From: Apium graveolens
Lineage: Eukaryota > Streptophyta > Magnoliopsida > Apiales > Apiaceae
Direction: 5' to 3'
Length of the DNA stretch: 64,000 nucleotides
Assembly (NCBI RefSeq): GCF_009905375.1
Contig: NC_133656.1
Coordinates: 239,910,415-239,974,414 of the forward strand
The notes under the pieces were generated by a model. The model did no database searches. It saw only the letters and a program-made list of their open reading frames with translations, and had not been told where the DNA came from. Each line of letters begins with the position of its first letter. Position 1 is the stretch's first letter. Of the stretch, positions 21,601-31,290 are shown one piece after another. The position numbers were made by a program, and so were the translations under genes.

Positions 21601-22191
21601 ATGGAGATTAGGGAATTCAATGAGAAAGTGACTGAGCTAACTGTATCAAGAGAGAAGCTAGAGATAGAGAATCAACAACTTGCAGAAGAAAGTTCATATG
21701 CAAAAGGGTTAGCCTCTGCCGCAGCAGTGGAGCTGAAGGCACTATCGGAAGAAGTTGCAAAGCTGATGAACCATAATGAGAGACTAACTGCAGAGATGGC
21801 AGCACAATAGAGTTCCCAGATGCAACGCAAATCTTTTGTTGGCAATAGAAACGGCAGAAGGGATGTGAATACCAAACAACATGAGCAAGGCATAGTAAAC
21901 CCAGAAATCAAGAGAGAACTGGCTTTATTACGCGAAAGAGAGCATTCATATGAAGTTGCTTTAGCAGAAAAGGATCAAAGAGAGGCTGAGCTTCAAAGGA
22001 GAGTCGAGGAATCGAAACAAAAAGAGGCTTATCTTGAGAACGAGCTTGCAAACATGTGGGTCCTTGTAGCGAAACTGAAAAAATCACAAGGATCTGGACT
22101 AAATGCTTCAGAGTCAACTAGAGAAAGCCCGATAGTTGATGACGATTATGAAATTTGGAACGGTTCAAAACAAACAAAGAACTTTCTATGA
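21601..22191 (+). pseudogene. Kinesin-7 C-terminal coiled-coil fragment
   Basis: Reads MEIREFNEKVTELTVSREKL, then EESSYAKGLASAAAVELKAL. After an in-frame TAG (21808-21810) it continues to LENELANMWVLVAKLKK and a stop at 22189-22191. This is the C-terminal coiled-coil region of plant kinesin-7 (KIN-7D-like, related to the so-called mitochondrial-targeted kinesins). The motor domain is absent and there is a possible AG acceptor just upstream. The TAG and lack of other exons make it a pseudogene fragment. It lies between the two duplicated copies; its own copy, if any, would lie right of the window. Confidence 0.75.
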
Positions 22192-22442
22192 TGTGTAAAT
22201 ATAATACAGAGGGACTGTGCTTGTTCTGTTTTTAGGGTGTGTGCTTTCCAGATGCTGGCAAGAATATCAAATATGTTTTGTGACAGTAGACAATATGCGT
22301 GTAGCCTTTTTTTAGTAAATAAAACAGAAAGGAAAAACCGAAAAAGACAAATTCACATACAAAAGAGTCTAATTCTCTTCAGAATACTTAAAATGTCTCA
22401 ACTGAGTCGAGTCACATCCCATATGATACAAAAAACAAATGT

Positions 22443-23954
22443 TTACTCCTTTAATGAAGTGATCAATCGCATAGGCTTACCAAGTGGACAAGTTTGGTTG
22501 TCTGTATAAATGGACTTCATTCCTCGAAGCCAAACCATATTTGGTGTGTATGTAAAAAGATTTGACAATTGAAAGGCATCTTCACCGAGAAGACACTTGA
22601 ACGTTTTTGTTTTGTGATCATAGTAGCGGATCTTATGATTTTCAAAGAATACAATCTCCTCACCGTACTTGAAACCTTGTTGCAGGTACTGAAACCGTTC
22701 AAATTGTTCAAAGGGGCCAACCTGATGCATCTTAATCCAAACATCACATCCCGTTTCCTCGTCCAAACAATACACATCGAGTTTACCAGTTGCAGATGGT
22801 CGATATGCCAACAAAGCAAGAATATCTCTCATATTCACGAATTTAAAAAACATTCTATATTCACGACTTTGTGCATCAGGGATAAACTCGGGCAACCACT
22901 TGAACTTGTTACTCGTAGCATCAAACTTGAGCGCAATCAAAGATTTAACAAAGTTTTTCTTAACGGATGGATACGTCCCATAGAAACAAGTCGTCCCAAA
23001 TGTCAAAAGCTTGATCTCATCGTCTGAGTATGTAGAATATGTCCAATAAGGACAATCCTTGACATAAGTAGCCGGAACAAATATTGATTTCTCATTTTTC
23101 TCCATAAGAAGCTCATGATGAGGAACGGATAGTTGAATCCATGAAGTGGAATTAGAGGAGTAAACAGCACAAAAGTCTAACAACGAATAGCAGACTACGA
23201 CCTTGTAATCATTACTGACAGGATCAAAACCGGCTCCAATTAGAGTTGGATAACGACTAAAACCACGTTCTGGTGGAAGATTAAATTCCATAGATTGGCG
23301 AATTGCGGGGTTCCATAGAGACACTCTTTTAGGGCAAACAAGTAGACAGACTAAGCCATTAACGGAACCAATCAAAGAGTAACCATGTCTAGGGAGTACA
23401 AAAGTCTCTTGGTCTCGAGAAACAATGGTGATATTGCTTTTGTTACCGGCATTTTTATTAGATACAAAACAGTCATAGTCAATAGGGTTTTGCATGGAAC
23501 TGCGAGTGTGGTGTTTTTTAATAAAGTGTGAATCAGAGAGCAGAGACAGCCATGATTTAGATACAGATTTAAAACGTACAACCGATTTGATGGGCAGTAG
23601 TGTGAGTATCTCATCGATTATTACTTCTTCAGGCAGCTGATGATCATCCCTAGTCAATCTTCTTCTTTTTTCTCCACCAACACGAAGCAGCTCCGTCGTT
23701 AGACTTTTCCTTTTTAGTCTCTTAATTGTTTGCTCCGTCGTCGTTAGTCTTTTCCCTTTTCCTCCAACCGGCAGCAGTCTCTTTGTTTTTCCACCAACAA
23801 ACATCTCTCTTTTCCTTCTTCGAGGCAGCTCCGTCACCGCTCTTTTCCTTTTTCCAACCGGCAGCTCCTCCATGGTCAGTTTTTTCCTCTTTGCACCAAT
23901 CCTCCGTGGCATCGTTAAAACCCTAGTCGGGGAATGGACAGCAGATACAGCCAT
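22443..23954 (-). CDS. F-box protein with F-box-associated domain
   Basis: Intact 503-residue single-exon ORF. F-box proteins are the substrate-recognition subunits of SCF ubiquitin ligases and bind SKP1 through the F-box. The F-box is at about residues 107-147 (LPEEVIIDEILTLLPIKSVV, then KSWLSLLSDSHFI). The F-box-associated beta-propeller-like region occupies about 185-440 (GYSLIGSVNGLVCLL, SLWNPAIRQSMEF, FDPVSNDYKVVVCY). The first 100 residues are unusual: very rich in Lys/Arg, with imperfect repeats around KRKKLT, KRLLPVGGK and EKRRRL. They resemble nuclear localisation signals and are not typical of the family. An internal Met at residue 15 is an alternative start. The gene is divergent from the subtilase relic, sharing about 720 bp of upstream DNA. 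It is the best candidate for a functional gene in the window. Confidence 0.88.
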   Translation of the reverse strand: MAVSAVHSPTRVLTMPRRIGAKRKKLTMEELPVGKRKRAVTELPRRRKREMFVGGKTKRLLPVGGKGKRLTTTEQTIKRLKRKSLTTELLRVGGEKRRRLTRDDHQLPEEVIIDEILTLLPIKSVVRFKSVSKSWLSLLSDSHFIKKHHTRSSMQNPIDYDCFVSNKNAGNKSNITIVSRDQETFVLPRHGYSLIGSVNGLVCLLVCPKRVSLWNPAIRQSMEFNLPPERGFSRYPTLIGAGFDPVSNDYKVVVCYSLLDFCAVYSSNSTSWIQLSVPHHELLMEKNEKSIFVPATYVKDCPYWTYSTYSDDEIKLLTFGTTCFYGTYPSVKKNFVKSLIALKFDATSNKFKWLPEFIPDAQSREYRMFFKFVNMRDILALLAYRPSATGKLDVYCLDEETGCDVWIKMHQVGPFEQFERFQYLQQGFKYGEEIVFFENHKIRYYDHKTKTFKCLLGEDAFQLSNLFTYTPNMVWLRGMKSIYTDNQTCPLGKPMRLITSLKE

Positions 23955-24673
23955 AATAATCCTCCGTGTCAGTTTTTTAATATTGCTAGCCAGACTATAG
24001 GGTTTTAAATACGATTTTTCTTTTTAAAATTTGTTTGTGTTCAAGAAATTTCGAATAAGAATAAGATTAGATATTATTGTAAAAAAGGTATGTCTTAAAT
24101 TTACCTTATTTAATTTTAATTATTTGCCTATATATAAAAAAACTCTTCAAAACACAAAAAGGAGCACATAGAAAATCTAGTCAAGGTACATCTTTAATTT
24201 TTTATTCTTCTTGATCTGAATAATAACTTATTATATGTGTATACATGCTTGTAGTGCTAAGTTTCCGGCCTGCTTTGTATATAACATAATCAAATATTTA
24301 TCTTGTGTTTAGTTGTGTTTATAGGATGCATGCTCATGGTTAATTAATAGTACTTGACTTGTGTTTGTTATTATTTATTTTTTGTGAATATTATTCATGC
24401 TTTGTATTTGTTTAAGTCCAAATAATTAAGCAGTTGACAGTAAAATTAGTATATTGTTTATTAACATTGGACTCAACTCTTATGAATTCATAGTAGCTGC
24501 GGTTAGTGATTACAGATTTTGATTGTTTGTTAATCATGCTTAGATTAAATATTGTTGAGCCAACTCTTCATCGATCTCATTCATTAAAAAAAATTACTCT
24601 TTACTAATTTTACATGATCATTGTACAGGTATAGAGGCTTCTATATATAATTTTGTAATACAAGTTCCAAGAG
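23955..24673. promoter_or_regulatory. Shared upstream region of F-box gene and subtilase relic
   Basis: 719 bp between two divergent starts. A plus-strand TATA box (TATATATAAAA, about 24129-24139) precedes a probable 5' UTR exon that ends TCTAGTCAAG at a GT donor (24187). The intron would end TGTACAG at about 24629. No clear TATA is seen for the F-box side. The region is entirely missing from copy A. Confidence 0.5.
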
Positions 24674-26848
24674 ATGATGCAACAAAGTGATGCAGATGCT
24701 GTACACGAGTCTGTGAATCCTGAAGGTTATAAACATCTATAATTCTAATGTTGCTCCTTTCTCTTAAAACTAACACTTTTTTTTATTTAGGCTTGCTTAA
24801 CCTTATAACTTACCACTTATACTTTTGTAATTATTATTATTTTTTTTTTAAATTTTGCTCGAAAACAGCTGTCTGCGAGGCTAAAATTGCTGTGATCGAT
24901 TTTGGACGTATAGGAAAACTCACTGACACTGATTTAAGATGTTTTAAAAGGTCACGTACTATCTCAGATGAATTGTTCCCAACATCCTATCCTCATTCAT
25001 GTGTGCTAATTAACTCCTATATACTATCTTATTTCATCTTGCAGTCCATTAATTGATCGAGTCTTCCACTCATCTCGTTGTGAGCCGAATTCTGATACAA
25101 TGTTAGATCCACAGGGGTTCTCATGCGCATCAATAATTACTGGAGCAAGTCGACAAGTGAACTTCTTTGACATGAATAAAGATGAAATTAAAGGTGTTTA
25201 TCCTAGTGCACAATTATACACGTACGCTACTGGTTGTGGAAGATGGCTTCCCTTTAGTTTTGATTATAGTTTGGAAAAAAGATGTGTTCCCTCGACTGAA
25301 CTTACGATTAAAGCAATCGATCAAGCAATAAAAGATGAAGTCAAAGTTATTTCAATGTCGATAGGAGATCTGGTGAAAAATTTTCACAACATGAAGCATC
25401 GACAAGAGGATATTGTTGGGATGTGGACTTTATATGCATACGGACAAGGAGTGCTAACGTGCACGGCTATGGGCAATGACGGCCCAGTTGAAGAATCAGC
25501 CATATACGGTTGGCCATGGGGACTCACGGCCGGTGCTTGTACAAGCAAAGAAGTTCTGGTTGCTGATGTAGAGATTGCCATAAAAGAATACGTCCCGTCG
25601 ATCCAAGTTCTAGAAACAATAGACTATGAAAATGAAAAATTTATCATAACACATAGGTTGCAGGTACTATATTTGGTGTCCAATCTCACCTAAAAATAAA
25701 CATTATTCTTGTCTTATCATCACAACGTTGCTAATTATCTTTTCTTTTACTTCATTCTTCGCAGGGAGTTTCTTTCAATATGTTCGAAACCCAGTTTCTT
25801 ACCTTGCGGTATATATATATGATTACAGTACTTTGATCAATTTTAATTTTAGTAATTTGAAAAGTATTAATGTACTAATGCCTATACATTTTGTATACAG
25901 GGTAGACAATGATGAAGATTGGAGTCAGGAGCGTATTTTGCGTAGAGACAAGTCAGCATGTTCCTTGTTACCTCCTCATCCTAAACTCCGAAATCAAATA
26001 CTGACACCAAATGTGCACAGTGATTCGATGGTTTTAATTAGTAAAGAAGACGTTAGCCACTTGCACGCATTGCACAAAGATCTGCTTGGGTACTTTTGCT
26101 TGCCCACATGTAGCTGCATGCGCTATTGCTGTATGGTCGGAACATCCCAAATGGAAACCATCAGCTGTGAAGTCGGCTTTGATAACCACAGGTAATCATA
26201 CAAATATTGCTCTAGTAATAATATGTGAGATGCATGATGTCATTTTTTGCTAACTCTTAATTAAACATGTTTTTATGTAGCTAAGAGTTGTCTGAAAGAT
26301 TAATCCCAGGCAATGAATTTGCATATGGGGCCGGCTTAATTGACTTAGAACGTGCTAAAAATCCGGGCCTTGTTTACCAGGAAAGTTATGATCGCTTTGT
26401 AGATTACGTGAAGGGTGAATGTGAAATATATGACCTCAACCTGGCAACTTTTGCAGCATCTTTTTCTTATTCTCATAAGAAGTGCATTAGGAAATTTGCT
26501 CGCAAACTCAAAGATGTGACTCTTGGGGAAGGTGAGGAACAACATTACACATGTAAAGTCACATACTTTAATAGATCATTAGATCCCAGTGTTAGGATTA
26601 CAGTGGAGCCTCCTGCTTTAACGTTTAAACCTGGGGAGGAAAAGGAGTTTGTCTTGAGTGTGGAAATTCAACCACATGAAGATAAAGGGCTTTACGTCTC
26701 TGCAATGTTGAAGTGGGATCCAGACGAGGATGGTCAATCAGTTTGTAGCCCTATCCATCTATACCATCATAGTATGCTTGACGAGCCTGTATGGTATGAC
26801 AAGCCAGAAATTCAAGTGTCTACACCTGTAGACTTTAACTTTTGCTAG
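24674..26848 (+). pseudogene. Subtilisin-like protease relic with lost catalytic residues
   Basis: Six exons fit GT-AG rules: 24674-24725, 24869-24950, 25045-25663, 25765-25808, 25901-26191, 26281-26848. The Asp motif is present (KIAVIDFG). The His motif, normally GHGTH, reads DPQGFSCASIITG. The oxyanion Asn is present (MGNDGP). The Ser motif, normally GTSMA.PH, reads GTFACPHVA. Catalytic His and Ser are therefore both gone. The GTFACPHVA stretch lies in a different frame from the start of exon 5, and in the spliced frame a TAA falls right after the exon 5-6 junction. The last exon carries the NEFAYGAG motif and the fn3-like C-terminal domain. No signal peptide is visible in the tiny first exon. 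It is a decayed gene, although the long open exons suggest recent decay. Confidence 0.8.
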
Positions 26849-27125
26849 ACAATTTTTTCCCCGAGGCTTAATCTTTTGTTGTATGAGAATGTATGATAAG
26901 AACAGTTCCCACACATCAAGTCTAGCAAAAAGTTTTTACATATATCTAACTCATGCGTGTTGTAGTTACTGTGATGATAACAAAAAGTTCATCTAGGTAC
27001 ATATCAGATCTAGCTTCATATTTATAACTATATCTAGAGATGTAGCTACCTAGCTAGATGTTTATAAATTTTAGTTATATTTATAAAAGAAAGTAAGGAT
27101 GATATATATATATATGTAGGTATAC

Positions 27126-28250
27126 TGTTGGAGAAAAATCCGAAACTAACAAAACCGTAACTGCACGTGCGTACGTCGTGAGTACGGGGCAAGTACGGGT
27201 CGAACCACAGAGAATGCGAATCAAGTTTTTAATTTAATAAACTAACAAAAACAATTAACTATCACTCAAAAATATCACTTTTAATAGATCTAAGGAACGG
27301 ATTTTACATATATATAGGTATACTGTTGGAAAAAATCCGAAACTAACAAAACCGTAACTGCACTGACGTAGTGAGTACGGGGCAAGTACGGGTCGAACCA
27401 CAGAGAACGAGAATCAAATTTTTAATTTAATAAACTAACAAAAACAATTAACTATCACTCAACAATATCACCTTTAATAGATCTAAAGAACGGATTTTAT
27501 TGGTTAAACACGAATATCATATCATAAACATATATTTTTAATAACAAATAAATTCACAAGTATTTAGAGTAAAGACATCCAATGACTCCAAATCAAGTTT
27601 CATTCAAAATCTTAAAAGTATTTCACATTTATTTTACCAATTAAATCAGTTCTCAAAATCATATGGATCTTAACTATACGAACTCCCAACTCTATTTGTG
27701 TGGCTCGCATGAAAATACTCACATATCTGCATGATATTGAAGATAATCATTAAACAAACATGTAACAATTAAAGCGCATACACCATGATATCGATCGGGT
27801 CTCTTTAGCCAATACATCCACCCCTTAGAGAGGGCTTAGTTGAACATCATCGAGACCATCATGGTATAAGAAAATAAAGAACTCATACCTAGAAGTAAGA
27901 CGAACTTGAAGTTTTTTATTAATAATAAAATCTTGGATACAGGGGAGAAAAATGAAAGAGATACAAAAGAGAGAAGTAAGAGATGTGTTTTTACAATGAG
28001 GCTAGGGGGTCTATTTATATTAAAAACCTACACATAAGCATTAATTACAAAGATCTCCTTATTGATTTACAACGATCCTTCGTGATCACGTGCTTACTCA
28101 GATTTCCCTCTTTAAAAAATTTCTCGCTTGATTTACCCCGATCTTGCTGACTCGTGATGACATATCACAATATTGCGACTTGTGCTCCAGTTATTTCTAT
28201 TTAATGGAAAATCCCGAAAAATCTTCTTAATAACTTGTGGTCCAGTAATT
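27126..28250 (-). repeat. Probable solo LTR of Gypsy type, copy B
   Basis: Counterpart of 2931-4060, with the doubled first segment (starts 27126 and 27324) and a minus-strand TATA box near 28012-28020. The first unit is 3 bp longer than in copy A. Confidence 0.45.
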
Positions 28251-28371
28251 TCTTAATAATCTTTTTTATAAGGATGGGAATGTGGGAGACTGCGAGTGAG
28301 TAAGATGAAGAAGTTTCTTTGAATAAGTATTCTTCATAAGAACATTGTATGCATGTACTGAATTTTAAGAT

Positions 28372-28618
28372 GCACGCACAACTAGTTATGCAATGAACAA
28401 CTAAACAATCAAACTTTTACATGGATCTGTCCGTATTTCAGTTTAAGGCGGTTTAACTGCAGTTGTGTTCATTTTAGGATGGACAGTTAAGATTTATGTT
28501 GCTTGTACACATGTAGTTGCAGCGAAGATCATTTGTATACCAAGTAATCCAGAACATTATTACCACATAACATTAAGGTTTATCTCAGGTTTGTGTAGTA
28601 ACATATGCAGTTGTATGT
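28372..28618. other. 247-bp segment present only in copy B
   Basis: Lies between GATGCA and TAGTAATATT, which are adjacent in copy A (4171-4183). No inverted repeats, ORF or clear target duplication. A deletion in copy A is as likely as an insertion here. Confidence 0.6.
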
Positions 28619-28628
28619 AGTAATATTA

Positions 28629-29689
28629 GAGCAAGTCCAATGCTAGATGCAACATTACTATAGTTATTGCTATAATATAATATCAAAAAGTGCATTTTGG
28701 TTCTAAAATAAAACTTGCTCTACGATGCTAGTTGCATAAGTAGTTTCAAATTTAACTAACTCTCTTTATTTTTACCTAATTCTCTTAACTTTATTGAATG
28801 TTCTGAACAAACTTTCACCATTTCATTTAAACAAGTTTCACCAATTTTATTTTATGTCCAAATTTTGTTTTCAAACTACTACAATGAGCAACTTAAAAAA
28901 AAAGAATTCAGGGAGGAGATTTCAGTGAAAACTCCTCTGATGAAGAAGGATACTCCATTTTGCAAGCACCAGTAGTGACCAACTATCAAAATATGCAAAC
29001 AAGACAAAACCAGGGAGGTCATACTGGTTCCGTTCGTGGTCGATCTTATATTCGCCGTGACATAATTGCTGCCAAAGAAGGAATCCATTCTGACTATTTT
29101 TCAATGCAACCACTTTTCAATGATCAAATCTTTCGCCAACATTTTCGGATGTCAAGTCCTTTGTTTAAGAGAATTTTATGTCAATTGCAGCGACATGACA
29201 ATTATTTCAAGACTAAATTTGATGTTGTTGGTGCTGATGGTTTGTCCGGTATCCAAAATATGACAGCATCATTACGAATGCTCGCATATGGAACGTCAGC
29301 TAACAGTGTTTTTAAACATCCCCGAAATTTGTTGCAGCACTTTTGAATTATTTGCCAACGAGATTTCATGCTTGCCTCCGATCGTTGGCTATCATTTATT
29401 TTGCCTTATATTCTTGTAGCACTCGAGCCCAAAACTGACTTCGAGGCTGAGAATTACCGATTATTGGATCTTCAGTGACACTCAAGTAAGCTCGACAAAT
29501 AGCTTCATCTTGCTCGGGAGTGAAAAGATTTTCCTCTTATTGATAACATATCTCTTAAGCAGCTTTTGAAAAAAAAAATTGAGCTAAACACAGTGCAGAT
29601 GGTTGAAGCAAGTTCGTGGGTTAATTATAGAAAGTCACAGTGCTCAAATATTGCACAGTTGAGCTAGTTGTTGGAACATAAATATAAGC
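28629..29689 (+). mobile_element. PIF/Harbinger derivative, copy B, right end deleted
   Basis: The left terminus GAGCAAGTCCAATGC at 28629 is preceded by TTA. The element matches copy A until about 29689, where roughly 0.4 kb including the right inverted repeat is deleted. It cannot be mobilised. Confidence 0.8.
28884..29346 (+). pseudogene. Harbinger transposase fragment, copy B
   Basis: As in copy A, but an extra A in the poly-A run after the start (AACTTAAAAAAAAAGAATTC) shifts the frame. Only the part from about 28960 stays open in the conserved frame. The minus-strand ORF1 remnant continues at about 29200-29480. Confidence 0.7.
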
Positions 29690-29966
29690 TTACTTTATAT
29701 ATACAATGTCACCCGAAACTCCCTTTTGCATTATTATTGGTTGCTCATTCTCCATAATTTTTTTGATTTCTCATTTAAAAAGCTTTTCTGGAGAATTTTC
29801 GTGTACCGTTTTTTTTGCTAAATCAATTGTCGTGTACCTTGTAATTTGTAGACTATGGTTTCGAAAGCTTTTATCATTTTTCTTCTGGCTAAATAGGTTT
29901 CCTTTAACATCACCATTCACCTCAGTCTTTTGGTATACTTGTTAGCAATATTTATCAAGAACAATA

Positions 29967-31252
29967 TGTTAGAAAATTAGGATTTTAGAGCTTAATTTAA
30001 TTATGTTCTTGATGTTAATCCTAAAATCTAATGATTGGAAATTGTTCAATGATATTTGAACTTAAATTTTCATGTATGGTTTTAAGAATTTTCTTAATGA
30101 AATCCATATGAAATGAGAGTTGAAAGTAGCTTGGAAAAGCTTGGAAAAATTTGAGAATGTTTGTCCCACATTGAAATAAATAAAGGAGGTTGTGTGCTTT
30201 ATATGGTATTACCCACATGAGTAGTATACAACTACTAAGGTGTGTGATGGTCCATTGTGTTGTTGTGTGCTTCACGCGCACACACACACACGCGCCCCGC
30301 CACGCACCGCACCGGACCGGACCGGACCGGGTCGGGTCGGGTCGAAGGGCGATTTGGGCGAATGTCTCGGCGTCTCGCGTACGCGAGGCGACCTGGGCGA
30401 GGATTTTATTTATTTGAGAATTAATTTTAATTCGAATTTATTTATCAGTGATTGGATTATTAAAAATTATTGGGCTTAGTCTAAATACCTTGAACCTGGA
30501 CAAATAATATAATCTGATCTATAACTGATGAATAAAATCAGAACTTAAGTTCTGATATGATATCTCAGAACTTAACTTAAGTTCTGATATCAGAACTTAA
30601 CTTAAGTTCTGATATCAGATCAGAAATTAACTTAAGTTCTGATAATAATGTGGGTTTTAATGGGTGTTAATGTGAAAAGCTGTTACAAGTAATTTAAATT
30701 CAAAATCTGATCAGTTTTGATTTTTTATTAATGAAGCAGTTTAATTCAGACATTAAGTGTGTGGACAGTTTCATTTTCTCCTCTCCTATAAATAGAGGTT
30801 AAAGTGAATGTATTATACACACAACATTCTCTTCTCTTCTCTTCAACCTCTCTGCATTTCTCTCCCAAAAAACCTGAAGTGCTGATATTTTTCGGCGACT
30901 GAGGTGCTGGTCGAAGTGGAGCTTTTGTTTTATCCTGGTGGAGATATTGTGCGCATCCCAAACGCAGCAGGTAGGGGCAATATTCTCTTCAAGAGCAGCC
31001 AGGACTTCGAGCAAGGCCTGGTGACTCAGCTGTGATCATTTTTCTTGGCATTTTGTATCTGTGAACCTTTATTTCAGTCATTGTTAAAAGCTATGATTTC
31101 GGGTACATCTTTCTTTCTCTCTTCGTTATTTCAGTTACTGATTTTGTTTACCTGCATGCTTTGTTTTGTTAACTGTGGTCTTGGCCTAAACTTGCTAAAT
31201 TCTTTATACACTTGCTTCTATGTTGCTATATTTGTTAGTGAGATTTACAACA
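29967..31252 (+). repeat. 5' LTR of the 7.3-kb Copia
   Basis: 1286 bp, TGTTAG...ACAACA. It contains a GC-rich block at about 30278-30400 with repeated ACCGG and GTCGG units, an array of four palindromes at 30538-30642 and a TATAAATAG box at 30787-30795. The 3' part after the box is probably R/U5. Confidence 0.92.
30538..30642. promoter_or_regulatory. Array of four palindromes in the LTR upstream of TATA
   Basis: The half-site TCAGAACTTAA is followed by its reverse complement at 30538-30555 (overlapping arms, 18 bp). With one central C it recurs at 30565-30587 and 30590-30612, and slightly degenerate at 30620-30642. Spacing between the middle two is 25 bp. The position about 150 bp before the TATA box suggests a binding site for a dimeric factor. 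The 3' LTR repeats it at about 36524-36628. Confidence 0.75.
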
Positions 31253-31290
31253 TTCTTGAAGAGAATATTAGTTATATAGAATTTATCATA

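Noticed and set aside
30190..30479. Overlapping ORFs in the GC-rich part of the Copia LTR
   Set aside because: Open because of high GC in the LTR; identical in both LTRs and without domain.
30538..30642. Repeated palindromes considered as a CRISPR-like array
   Set aside because: Plant retrotransposon LTR, four units, almost no spacers; a regulatory palindrome array is the better reading.
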